From Cornus controversa (lineage: Eukaryota; Streptophyta; Magnoliopsida; Cornales; Cornaceae): 64,000 nucleotides of DNA. Within the stretch, counting starts at the first letter, position 1. Every line of letters begins with the position of its first letter. Shown here piece by piece: positions 45,158 through 57,290 of this stretch. The DNA lies in assembly GCA_026545225.1 (NCBI GenBank), contig CM048851.1:32239956-32303955 (forward strand), written 5' to 3'. The notes under the pieces are model-generated. The model did not search any database, was not told the origin of the DNA, and saw nothing but the letters and a program-made list of their open reading frames with translations. Made by a program: the position numbers and the translations under genes.

Positions 45158-47885
45158 TGCGACATATATATTTGTAATTGACGAATTTCGGTGTCAAAAC
45201 TAAGTTGACCGAGTTGTACTTTTAGTCTCAATTCTTTATAATCGATCATAAATTTAAAGACCAAGAACATGGATAATGTTTTCACCAATACACACATATG
45301 ATCAGAGCATCAATGATTGAGATAGGACCTTGGTCATTTGAAGGAACTTGATCATCTAATGTTTTCAAGTGAATACTAATTCACGTGGACATTCTTAATC
45401 TAGTATGAGAGTCGTTGAGTCAAGGTAAGTGTGTGAGAACACTTAGTATTTTTATGTAGAAGTCCAATTTTGAAAATTAGGATTTTGAAGGTATTTTTTT
45501 AGAATTTTCAAAGTTGGCCCGATCCAGTTGAAGCCCGGACCAGTCCAACTAATCTCGATTCTTTAAAAATGAGTTTTAGCCTCAATGAATTGATCTAGTT
45601 AATGGCCATATTGGTCTAACTTGGCTCAACTTAGTTGAATCGGTATGGATGAGTCCAAGACTAGTCCAACTCTAGCTTGTGAGTTACGCGGTGCTGAAGC
45701 GACTGCGAAAGTTAAATTTAAAACCTAGAGGGGGTAATTAGGTTTACTCATTTTTTTCTTATCAGATTATCCAATTTTAAGTCCAATTAATAATTAATGA
45801 AATATCACAAAACAAGTAAATAAATAAAGTGCAGTAAAGTAAAAAATGTACCAGGTATATGTGGAAAACCCATACAAGAAAAAAACCACGAGTGAGGCTT
45901 TGTAGCCCCGGAGAAGCAAATTTACTATCGTTGAAGGAAAGTACAACAGACTTTATTCTAGACTCACACCCACTCCACTCTGACAAGAACTCTAATGTGA
46001 AAAATCTAAGGCTTACAATTGCGACTACCTCATCCAACTGCTACATATTCCTGGCTAATGTCAAAATTCTTTCAGAAAGGTAAATGGAAGAACATGAACA
46101 CTCAGCAAGTATTATACCCCCTTTGTAGCTTGATCCTCATCTCCTTCTTCACCAATGAACAGTTATAGAAGAAACCAATCCAATAACTTGATCACAAAGA
46201 AATCTTCAATGCAATCTTCAAAAAGTTGATCAAGCAAATAGAGAACACCCTAAATCACTCAGTGAATATGTGTGTGCTCTCAAAAATATAAATAAAGAAT
46301 TTGAGGAAAAAATTCTTTGTTAGAAAAAATATCTCAATGCTTTTTCTCTCTAGAAAGTCTCAGTTTGATAAATATTGAAAGCTCTATTGAAAGCACAACG
46401 AGAGATAAATCATATGAGATTTTTATTGAGATTAAAAATTCTAGTTTTCCTTAGAAGACTAGTTGAAATCCAATAGGATACAAGTTCCAATGATTTTAGA
46501 AAGTTCTAAATCCATTTCAAGTCAAAATAGGACAAAACTGGTCTAAATCCACAGACGAGATAAGTTGGACCAGTTCGAGCTTCACTTGGACTAGTCCAAC
46601 TCTTGTAGCACACTCAACAAGAGTTTCTAAGACCTCTTGGACTGGTCCAACCTTCACCTGGACCAGTCTAACCCTTAAAAGTTCACTATTTTGCTTAAAA
46701 ATCCCTCATTTCAAGGTCGGAACCTCTCAGTTTAAAATATATGTATTCTCACCACTTTACCTGGACTACGTGACTCTTATTTATGATCAACGATATTATC
46801 ATGCATTCAGAACCATCTCAAAACTATAATCGATTGAATTCTTATTCAGACTATTGATGATTTTTCTCAAAAATTCAAGCTTCATACTTTGATGAACCCT
46901 TGTATAGTTGGTGTAAAAGTTCATGTTCACTTTAAGACTTCAATTACATGATCAATGATAGAAATATAACTCAAATAATGCAACTCAATCATATTTGGGT
47001 TTGACACCGAAGATTGTCAATTACAAAAATATACGTCACATAGTTGATAAGCTCGTTTTGTTTTAGAAAGTCCTATTTTGACTCAAATTGGTTCTCTAAA
47101 GAATTCCTTAAACATTGAGAAATATTCCTAAATGATTTTCAACTTGTTTTCCAAGTAATTATAGGACTTTATCAACTATAAATACATATAGTATTGCCAG
47201 GAAAAAAAAAGCTATAAATACATACATATAATTTCTTTACAATTAGACTTTCAGAAAATCATTATTTTTAGGGAGAGAAAACATTGAGTTATTTTTAGGT
47301 CAAAATTTATTTTTTTATTTATATTTTGAGAGTGCACACATATATAAACATTGAATGATTAAGATTGTCTCATTCTCTCTCTTCGCTTGATCAATCGTTT
47401 GAATTAGATCACTTCAGAGATTTCTTATTGATCAAGTCACTAGATTATTTGGTTTATTCTCAATTGTTCGTTGGTGAGGAAAGAGAAGAAGATCGCACTA
47501 CGAATGAGACAGAATATATGTGGAGTGCTCATATTCTTCTAGCTACCCTTCTGAAAGGATTGTGACATTAGCCTAAAGTTTGCAGCAATTGGACGTGGAG
47601 TCACAAGAGTAAACCCAAGGTGTTAAACAAAAAATTCTTGGCAAAGTGGAGTGGGTGTGAGTCTGCGACATAGAAGTTGTATTTTGCTTAATTCGACGAT
47701 AGTGGTTTGGTTCTCCAAGGTTATAGCCTCACCTATGGTATTTTCCCTTTTTGAATTTTCTATGTATATCAACTATTATTCACACTTTACTTTATTTATT
47801 TATTTTACGTGTTTGGTTAATTTTATTGGACTTAAATGGAGTTAATCTGAAAAATTAAGCAAAAGGCCAAGTAAACCTAAGGTTT
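45158..47885 (+). repeat. Sirevirus LTR split by an inverted Sirevirus solo LTR
   Basis: Starts TGCGACATATATATTTG after the polypurine tract, stops at 45677, resumes at about 47041 (TAGTTGATAAGC), and fades near 47885 just after AAGCAAAAGGCCAAG. The final CCCCC block and CA end are missing, replaced by a microsatellite. Confidence 0.8.
45678..47040 (-). mobile_element. Sirevirus solo LTR, 1363 bp, reverse orientation
   Basis: The plus strand begins TGTGAGTTACGCGGTG and ends AAAATATACGTCACA, the exact reverse of the family's end and start. It is flanked by TAGCT (45673-45677) and TAGTT (47041-47045), a 5-bp duplication with one change. Landmarks such as CCTAGAGGGGGT and GGACCAGTCT lie inside. 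Confidence 0.85.
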
Positions 47886-47901
47886 ATATGTACGTGTGGG
47901 G

Positions 47902-47956
<55 letters not shown>

Positions 47957-48196
47957 GTGTGTGTGTGTGTGTGTAATGTATATATATTAGTTTATATAAA
48001 TAGGGTTGATACAGATAAATAAGGTTTATATACAAACATACTATATCACTATATATGCTTGTGTAAACAAACCACAACACATGCACACGCGTATATATGT
48101 ATTGTAGTAGTCTTCATCATCAAATGTGCCAAATGGACAACAAATCACCATCATCATCAAGGAAGGAATAGGTGGACGGTGATGATGATGACGCCT
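47886..48196. repeat. Compound microsatellite (TA)n(TG)n and spacer
   Basis: About 47907-47974 is TA repeats followed by TG repeats. The remainder up to the copia target duplication is AT-rich with a GATGATGATG stretch near 48180. No gene. Confidence 0.75.
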
Positions 48197-48201
48197 TAGA
48201 C

Positions 48202-48560
48202 TATTAGAAATTAAACTTAAATAAATTAATTGTTATTATGTAAGTGGTTGTTATTGTGTTTGTGGAGCTATTATTGTGTTAGTGGAAGACATGGGAAAGT
48301 TGTGTTCGTGGAGCTATTATTGTGCTACTAGAAGATATGGGTAAGTTATGTTAGTGAAGTGGAAGACATGGGAGTTAATGTTATGTTAGTGGGTGTAATG
48401 ACATATACATCTTATATATTTATTTTGAAGCCTATATAATGTTAAGTTTTCTACCAAAAAAAAATTTATGAGAAATAAAATATCTTCCAAGAGTTCCTCC
48501 TTTCATTTTCTTTTCTAATTTTATTATTGTGTGTGTGTGAATTAGCCACTATTTCTAACA
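48202..48560 (+). repeat. Copia 5' LTR
   Basis: 359 bp, matching the 3' LTR with scattered changes. Both contain repeated GTTAGTGGAGCTATTATTGTG-like and GGAAGA(C/T)ATGGG-like text. The TG start has become TA. Confidence 0.9.
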
Positions 48561-48563
48561 AAG

Positions 48564-48575
48564 TGGTATCAGAGC
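48564..48575 (+). other. Primer binding site of the copia element
   Basis: TGGTATCAGAGC, the Met-type PBS, three bases after the 5' LTR. Confidence 0.92.
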
Positions 48576-48597
48576 TAGTTTGTGAGGAAGAAAGGAA

Positions 48598-51500
48598 ATG
48601 ACAAAAAATTTGGTTCCATTTCAAATGCCTCGATTCACCAAAAAAAACTATGAAAATTGGTGTATTCGTATAAAGGCAATTTTGGGAGCACAAGATGTGT
48701 GAGAAGTTGTGTCAAGCTGAAAAAGATACTTTACAAGCCATGAGAAAGAATGATCAAAAGGCAGTCATGACCATCCATCAATGTTTGGATGATGGAATGT
48801 TACAAAGCATTGCCAATGCAACTAATGCAAAACAACTATGGGAGATTCTTAAAAATTCCTACCAAGGAGTTAATAAAGTGAAGAAGGTTCACCTCCAAAC
48901 TTTACGAGGTGAATTTGAAGCATTACATATGAAGGAATCTGAATCAATTTCAGAATATTTTTCAAGAGTCTTGGTTATTGTAAATCAACTAAGGAGATAC
49001 GATGAAGCCTCAATGAATTATACAAAGGTCGTTGAAAAGATCCTTCGGTCATTGGATCCCAAATCAAATTTTATTGTCATAGCCAATAAAAATTCGAAGG
49101 ATTTGGAGTCTATGACTATTGATCAACTCATGGGTTCGTTGCAAGCTCATGAAGGAAAAGTGGTGAAGAAACAAGAGTCTTTGGAACAAATGCGACAAAC
49201 AAAGCTTTCTTTGAAAAAAAAGCATGCAGGAAACCAAAGGGGCTGAGGATGTGAAAATGTTCATGACTGAGAAACAGGAAGAGGTAGAGGTGAAAGAAGT
49301 GGTCACCATACCATCAATAATGAAGAAAAAATTCATGACACACAACAAACAAGGTGGCGTGGAAGAAGAAATTACTCAAGGCCATATGGAAGAAGGTATG
49401 ACAAATCTTAAATTCAATGTTACAATTGTTATAAGTATGGCTATTATGCTTCGGAATGTAGAAATGTTACTAATAATGTTGAAGTTGAAGAAAAGGCTAA
49501 TTATGTTGATGACGAAGTGGAGCCTACTTTGTTGTTGGCATGCAAAAGTGAAAAAAATGAAGAGAATATGTGGTATCTTAACACTGGCGTTAGCAATCAT
49601 ATGTGTGGTACCAAAGACAAGTTTATTAATCTTGATGAAATGGTCAATGGCAAGGTGATATTTGGAAACTCATCACAAATTCCGGTAAGGGGGAAAGGTA
49701 AAATTTTGATTCTTTTGAAGAATGGGTAGCATCAATTTATTTCCAATGTTTATTATGTGCCAAATATAAAGAACAATATTTTGAGTTTGGGACAACTCTT
49801 AGAAAATGCTATAATATTTTCATGAAGGATTGTAGTCTTTTGATAAGAGATTCTTTGGGAAGCTTGATTGTCAAAGTTCCAATGACAAAGAACTGAATAT
49901 TTTTATTAAATATTCAAATCGATGTCACTAAATGTTTGAAAGCTTGTTTTAATGATTCAACATGGCTTTGTCACTTAAGATTTGGGCACTTGAATTTTGG
50001 AGGACTAGAGTTGTTGGCCAAGAAGAAGATGGTGAAAGGATTGTCTTTCATTAGCAATCGAAATCAATTATGTGAATGATGTCTTGTTGGAAAGCAATCA
50101 AGAAAGAGTTGTCCTAAGGAAGCTACCACAAGAGTAATGACACCACTATAACTTTTTCACTCGGATGTTTGTGATCTAATTACTTCATTATCATATGATA
50201 AAAGTAATTATTTTTTGTTATTCATTGATGATCTTAGCCGAAAAACTTGGGTGTATCTTTTTAAACAAAAATCAGAGGTTTATGGAGTATTTAAAAATTC
50301 GAGCACTTGTAGAAAAACAAAGTGGCTATGACATAAAGGTTTTTCGATCCAATAGAGGTGGTAAGTTCACATCAAATGATTTCAAAACCTTTTGTGAAAA
50401 AAATGGGATTCACACCATCCTTTAACGGTTCCAAGATTGCCACAAAAAATGGAGTCTTTGAAAGGAATAATAGAACCATTCTGAATGTGGCTCAAAACAT
50501 GTTGAAAAGTAAGAAAATGCCTAAAGAATTTTGGGCCGAAGCTATTGATTGTGCGGTGTACTTGTCCAATCATTGTCCTACTAGTAATGTGCAAACCAAG
50601 ACACTACAAGAAGCATGGAGTGGAAGAAAGTCAAGTGTCTCTCATTTGCTAGTTTTCGAGAGCATTGCCCATGTACATGTACCAGATGAAAGGTGAACCA
50701 AATTAGACAACAAAAGTGAGAAGTTTGTGTTCATTGGCTATGATTCAAGATCTAAAGGTTACAAGTTGTATAACCCAAGTAATGGGAAGATTGTCATTAG
50801 TAGAGATGTTGAATTTAAAGAGGAAGCCACATGGAATTGGAACACTCCGAATGAAAATTATGATTTTCTTCCAATCTTTGAAAAGGAACAAGTAAGTGAA
50901 GACTTGGAGCAGCCCATTTCTCTACCAACATCACTTCCAACATCATCAACTCATAAATAATCAACTCCATCATCATCAAATTCAAGTGACACACCACCAC
51001 TTCGCATGAGAAGTCTTTTGGACATTTATGATGACTTACAAGAGGTAACAAATATTTTTAGTGATTTAACACTTTTTTATCTCCTTGCGAATTGTGAACC
51101 TGTAGGATTTGAAGAGGTAGCACAAGATAAAAAATAGAGAAATGCTATGGAAGAAGAAATTAGGTCCATAATAAAGAATGAAACATAGAAGCTTGCTACA
51201 CTACTGGAAGGACAAAAGGTAATTCGTGTGAAATGGGTGTATAAAGCCAAGAAGAATGCAAATGGTGAAGTTGAAAGGTACAAAGCAAGGTTGGTCGCCA
51301 AGGGGTATAACCAAAAGCCCGACATTGACTATAATGAAGTATTTGCACTCGTAGCCCGTTTGGTAACTATAAGATTGATAATTTCATTGGCAACCTAGAA
51401 TAATTGGAGAATCCACCAAATGGACGTGAAATTGGCTTTCTTGAATGGTTTTCTAAAAGAAGAGGTTTATGTTCATCAACCGATGGGGTATGTTGTGAAA

Positions 51501-52221
51501 GGGCAAGAAGACAAAGTCTTGAAGTTGAAAAAGGCTTTATATGGCTTGAAGCAAGCACCAAGGGCATGGAAAAAATGCATTGACAAATATTTTCAAGACA
51601 AGAAAATTAATTTCAAAATGTCCATATGAACATGCCCTTTACACTAAAATTAGTGAGAATAGAGATATATTTTTTGTTTGCTTGTATGTGGATGATTTGA
51701 TCTTCATAGGAAATAGTCCAAGAATGTTTAAAGATTTCAAGAAAGTTAGACTCATGAGTTTGAGATGACGCACATTGGCATCATGTCCTATTATCTTGGC
51801 ATTGAGGTCAAGCAAATGAATGATGGAATTTTCATTCATCAAGAGGGCTATGCTAAGGAAATTATCAAAACATTCAAGACGGAAGATTGTAAATTGGTGA
51901 ACACCCTATTTGAATGGTATCAAGTCGTGACGAGATGAAGATGGAGAGACAGGAGATCCCACATTTTTCAAAAGTCTTATTGGAAGCTTGAAAATAATAC
52001 TAACTTGCACACGACCAAACATACTATTTGCAATTGGGCTTTTTAGTTGATTTATGAACAAACCCACCATGACTCATTTCAAGGCAGCTAAGAGAATTCT
52101 TCGTTACATCAAAGGTACACTTAATTTTGGGTTGTTCTATTCATTTTCTAATGATTTCAAGCTTGTAGGTTATTGTGATAATGATTGGGCCGAAGATTTG
52201 GATGAAAGGAAAAGTACTTCC
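48598..52221 (+). pseudogene. Copia gag-pol relic, first part
   Basis: Gag begins at ATG 48598 ([20 protein letters not shown]), shifts frame near 48695 and stays open to 49246 with UBN2-type text such as [20 protein letters not shown]. The zinc knuckle near 49425-49465 reads CYNCYKYGYYASEC, with Tyr for the His. The protease motif is LNTGVSNHMCG near 49575: the catalytic Asp is Asn. Integrase zinc-finger text [12 protein letters not shown] lies near 49970 and core text HSDVCD and LLFIDDLSRKTWVYLF at 50160-50270, where a conserved NRGGKF region survives. Reverse transcriptase includes [42 protein letters not shown] and YVDD at 51684-51695. RNase H begins with GYCDNDWAEDLDERKSTS and is cut at 52221. 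Stops and frameshifts occur throughout. Confidence 0.92.
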
Positions 52222-52772
52222 TATCACACCCCGAATTTTTGAATAGGAATCCGGGATATGACAAACAAATAAAATAAAATAAAAATAAAAATAAGAATAA
52301 GAATAAAAGAATTCTAAAGTCCCCAAAGGGTCCTTTAAAAAACTAGAATCCTGTACAACATTTTATTACAATGGAAAAAAACCTTAAATATATTTCATTT
52401 GTACAAATACTCAAAATGAAACTAGTCTCAAATATTGGACAGAAATGAAAATCTAGTGGTGCCACACTGCTACCTCTTCAATCGGTACTACGAAGTTCCA
52501 TAATTGTCCCTGTGTCAGTGTCCTAACCTGCAAAGTCTGGGAGGGAGTGAGTTCAAAGTTCAATAAGAATATGTTGAACAATCTTTCATTACAATAGCAA
52601 GTTGACTTTTGCATCATAATCTTAAAATACAAAAATAATTTATTTTTTAATAAATAATACAATCAAATATAACAATTTAATCACATTGCATTTAACCTTA
52701 ATAAATTTAAATGCACAAAATATATCAGAAATTACACATAAACATCCACACTTCGTACACATAAAATGACAA

Positions 52773-53344
52773 TGTAATACCCCGCTCCAACACATGGTAT
52801 GATATTGTCCACTTTGGGTTTGAGCCCGCACGGTTTTGCTCTTGGGTTTACCCCAAAAGGCCTCATACCATTTGAAGAGAACATACTACATATAAGCACA
52901 TCCCCTTTTCCATACCCAGGCGATGTGGGATTGAGCACCTTGTACCCTGTCAGCATGGTAGCTCAGCCCAGTGTCTGTCTATGCACCCGCCCACTCACAC
53001 TCGTCCACAAGGGTTACTACAATCCACCCCCCTACGAGGCCCGACTCCCTCGTCGGCACACTTACTTCCAGCTGGGTTTAGGTTCTGATACCAACTGTAA
53101 TACCCCGCTCCAACACATGGTATGATATTGTCCGCTTTGGGCCTGAGCCCACACGGTTTTGCTCTTGGGTTTACCCCAAAAGGCCTCATACCGTTTGAAG
53201 AGAACATACTACATATAAGCACATCCCCTTTTTCACACCCAGGCGATGTGGGATTGAGTACCTTGTATCCTGTCAGTGTGGTAGCTCAGCCCAGTGTCTG
53301 TCTATGCACACGCCCACTCACACCCGTCCACAAGGGTTACTACA
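52773..53344 (-). mobile_element. Complete TRIM retrotransposon, Cassandra-like but without 5S domain
   Basis: A 572-bp element on the minus strand with a perfect GACAA duplication (52768-52772 and 53345-53349). The LTRs are equal, 249 bp each: 3' LTR 52773-53021 and 5' LTR 53096-53344. They differ at about 14 positions by eye. The 74-bp interior holds only a Met-type PBS (TTGGTATCAGAACC on the minus strand, just inside the 5' LTR) and a polypurine tract (TAGGGGGGTGGAT, 53022-53034). LTR ends (GTATTACA) and the CGATGTGGGATTG stretch resemble Cassandra, yet I see no 5S-like segment. Confidence 0.92.
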
Positions 53345-55598
53345 GACAACATTTAAATGCACCCATTTATCAACAAGTATACATTTAATTACACAGAATT
53401 TTATCAAACATACACGTACACCTCAACAAATGGTGCACATAAAATAATACAACAATTACATTACATCATCAATAACACGTAAAAATTCATAGCACAACCA
53501 CATTTAACATTCACAATTTAAATTGCACAACATAAATTTAAATAAAACAATTTAAATCACTAAATTCATAATCATTAATATATATATATATATATATACA
53601 CAAATTTATTGCACAAAAAAATCACGTATGCACATTTATAATAAAATATACGTAAATTAAATGCATACAAATAGGAGAAGAGAGCAAGTATCAACTTGCC
53701 TCAGGTTATTATTCGGAAGTCCACACTGTCAATTTCTTCTTGGACCATCCTGTAGCAGCCCAGTGATTTCTGCCCAGTCCAATGTCAAGCTAAACCCACA
53801 ATATCAATTCATTTCATTTTTCTTTATTGAAACTAGGCCTATTTTAATTTCAGCCGAGTCTAATTCACCAAGTCCAATTAAATATGAAAGCCCAATTTTG
53901 GCTACCCCAATTTTGGCAAACAAGTAGCCCAAGAAATCAAGTCTTGTGAACTACACTCAAGCTCATATACATACAACAACCAAACACCATGGTAGCATAT
54001 CCAACCACCAAGTGAAGCAGCCCAAATGAAGTACCAAACTCAGTTTAAGTAGGACCTCACTTCAAGTTAGCCCAACATTCATGGAGCTACCCAAACATGA
54101 TACCCTCCACCAACACCTTAGCAACACACACTGGTAGTGCACCAACACCTCAGCCTCACACACTGGCCTAGTCACCATGCACCATTATCATTACCATCGG
54201 CCAACACCACCGGACCTCCATGAACCAACCACTCGAAACCACCATGGAAGACTACATCTAATATCCGAACACCCATGGAAGACAATCTTAAACTCACCAA
54301 ACTATGAGCCAAAACCAGCCACTAAGAAGTCCAGCTGAGAGAAACCCACAACCATTGCCCGCTGCTACCAAATAGACCACCTAACAGCCACTAACCACGA
54401 CCATGGATGACTCAGCTCCACCATCTTGGCTGCCCTCTCCGGCAACCTCTTGCCAAAACCACCACCATGAACGCAGCTCTAATGCCAGAGCATCAAGTCA
54501 CACCATATACTGTCACTATAGTTACCACCTCGACCCACACAGCCAGCACTGAGTTTATCACCCTTGTGAGCCATGCAGAGCCACGCCACCATGCCCGCTA
54601 TGAACCATCTCTGTCGGAACTGTCACCTCCGACCACCACTCCAGCCCACAAATCAAACCCACCAGCCAAACAGTTACCGTCGTCCAAGCTAAAGCTCCAC
54701 CATCAGCTAGCTGAAATACCCCCAGAAAATTTCACGCATGAGGTGGTCAGTCTCATACATAAAACCTGGGAGATACATACAACTGGTAGCAATAAGCATA
54801 GAATACAAAAGACAGACTAAAATAAATTTTAAAAGCTGAACAGAAAATTTCACTGAATTAAAATAACCGATAAATAAATAGTTATATGCCTGATAATACA
54901 ATTTGGAAGTCCCGTAACGCAAGGACCCCTTAACTAGAATAAACAAAAGTTTAAGACTCTAATTTAAAACCAATAACCAAAACCTCCAAAAGAGTTCATA
55001 GTTTAACCCTTGAATAAGAGGATAGGTTTCTACCTTGTGACCGATGAGAAGAGATGTCTGCCACAACTAACCCTAAAACTCTATCCTTGCAGTGGAACTT
55101 GTCTGAAAATTGAAATATCAACAAAGTGGGTTAAACCCACGAGCAAGTTCTATCTACTACATCTCAATCAGAGAACCAATATACATACCCTCAGTATAAG
55201 GGACACAAAAGAAAATAATAGATTTAACATACAAGCTATTCTTATTCCAGTTTCATATTTTTAAAACAACAGTCATTAATTATAATATTCCACCCAAATC
55301 CTTATTATGCAAAAGTGATCACATTTCTTAAGTTCAGTAGAAATAAACATAACATAAAATAATATCAAGTTTAAGCAATCCTAACATACCACCATTTAAT
55401 TTTTTGATACCTTAATAGGTATAGGTATATACATACTAGTCATTTCCAACGTAGTTCATGTTTTCAGAAGTAAAATCATCTTATACATTGTTCCAACAAA
55501 CCCTTATCATTTAACAATGAACACATTCTTTAAGTTCAAAATAAAGAAAATATATGCATACATGTATAGATACCTTATTAGATAAGGGCGATCCTGAC

Positions 55599-57020
55599 TG
55601 ATGTGGCTAAACTCAAATTAAATTGTAAGCTTAATTTTGCCCTTTTTATCAAAATATAATTTAACCACTCGCAAGAGCACGAATCTTTGTAGATAAGGTT
55701 CTATATAGAGGGTATCGATCCCACGAGGACTAGTCGCAATTGTCTTAAAGAAAGATTAATTCTACTTTAATTCTAAAAATAGGTTTTTGGATTTTTGTTT
55801 ATAATCTATTGCATGAATGTAATGACAATAAAAGTAAAGAGTTTAAAGTTGGGAGAGAGAACTAGGGTTGGTTTCCACCACTAGCCATTCACATGTTCAT
55901 AAGTGTAGCAAGCATGGGATTCATTAATTAAATGCCTAACAATGTCATTAGGCTTGTGACCTCAATGACATATCAAAAGATCAATGTGTGTGCTAACCTA
56001 TCATAATCCATCTTTAACAAGCATAGCTCTTCAACCTAACTAACTACCTAATTACCCTACTCTCTAAGTGAACCCTACATGCATCCAAACTACCTTGTCT
56101 TGGCATGGTCTATACAAGCAAACATCACACATTCATTTAAACACCATTATCTAACCATCATTTGCACTTCTTGTGGAATATGCAAATGTTGGGCATTCAT
56201 ATGGAAGAATCTATTCTAAGACAAGAATAAAACCAAAACCACATGAATATATAGAAGAAATGTATTAGTGTACATGATCACTAAAATAATTAACATTTAA
56301 TTACAAATCCCAAGTGCTACAAGAAGGAACAAGTTTACATGGCTAGGGGTTGAAACCAACACCCTAGTAGGAGAGTCAGTTGCTCATGGTTGCCTTGCAC
56401 TCTTCCATTGATGGAGAAGATGAAGCTTCTTGGTCTGGTTCAACTTCTTCTCCTCTCTCCCGAATGTCTCCCCTTCTCTTGGTCTGATGTGTGTTGAGAG
56501 ATATATGAGAGATATGGCTATTTTGTGCTTTTAAGGCTCCTTTTCCAACCTTGGGGCCCACCATATATATATATATATATATCACTATATATGTCCCTTG
56601 TATCAAGAAGGTCCCCAAGGGTCTTGTTCAAGTCAGACAATCCCCCTAAGTCGTGCAAAAAGGGGGATTTTGTTGCAAGTGGGAGAACAGGTGAGCAAGT
56701 GGCCAAGTGGGTTCTGCAGAATCTCGATCAATCGAGATTGGATCTCGATTGATCGAGATTTCGATCAATCGAAATGAGATCTCGATCAATCGAGATTTTG
56801 ATTAATCGAGATCAACATCTAGATTGATCGAGATGCCTTTGGCTGCAATTTCTGATTTTTCTCTTGAACTGCAAAAAGCTTCAAACTTTGCTCCATTTAC
56901 TCCAAGACCTGCAATACATCAAAAATACAAAAATACCGTAAATATATCTCAGTAAACGCAAAAACGGAACTAACATATGCAATAAAGAGGGTTCAAATGC
57001 ATAGAATTGAACACTTATCA
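55599..57020 (-). mobile_element. LTR-like insertion with TGAT...ATCA ends, 1422 bp
   Basis: Begins TGATGTGGCTAAACTC and ends GAACACTTATCA, flanked by a perfect CTGAC (55594-55598 and 57021-57025). It lies inside the tandem repeats of LTR B and is absent from the matching place in the forward copy (near 63570), which confirms a clean insertion. It holds a GGGTATCGATCCCACGAGGA stretch near 55710 and a palindrome cluster at 56721-56834. No gag or pol. It is probably the same broad family as 21831-22950. I do not know an established name for it. Confidence 0.82.
56721..56834. repeat. Cluster of ATCTCGAT/ATCGAGAT palindromes
   Basis: Perfect 8-bp inverted arms with a 2-bp centre occur at 56721-56738, 56742-56759 and 56779-56796, with shorter or mutated copies at 56761-56772, about 56799-56812 and 56819-56834. 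The centre is CA or TG, so units alternate in orientation. Spacers are a few bases. Confidence 0.92.
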
Positions 57021-57290
57021 CTGACACACCAAATAAAATGTATAGATATCTTATTAGGTATGGGCGATCCTGACACGCCAAATAAAATGTATAGATACCT
57101 TATTAGGTATGGGCGATCCTGACATGCCAAATAAAATACATAGATACCTTATTAGGTATGGGCGATTCTGACACTTCGGGCAATCCTTACATACCAAATA
57201 AAATACATAGATACCTTATTAGGTATGGGTGATCCTGACACGCCGAACAATCCTTACATGCCAAAAATAAAATGCATAGATACATTCCAA
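57021..57290 (-). repeat. Tandem hairpin repeat of LTR B
   Basis: Units of about 49-66 bp built from ATAGATACCTTATTAGGTAT, GGGCGATCCTGACACGCC and AAATAAAAT(G/A)(C/T)ATAG. Each contains ATACCTTATTAGGTAT, a 6-bp stem with a 4-base loop. The forward copy at 63293-63581 has the same structure. Confidence 0.9.

Noticed and set aside
54407..54820. 137-codon Pro/Thr-rich frame
   Set aside because: Inside LTR A and crossing the LTR B target site at 54707-54711, so it cannot be an old gene; composition is low-complexity.
56721..57290. CRISPR-like array
   Set aside because: Eukaryotic transposon context, repeats and spacers too short and irregular, no cas genes.
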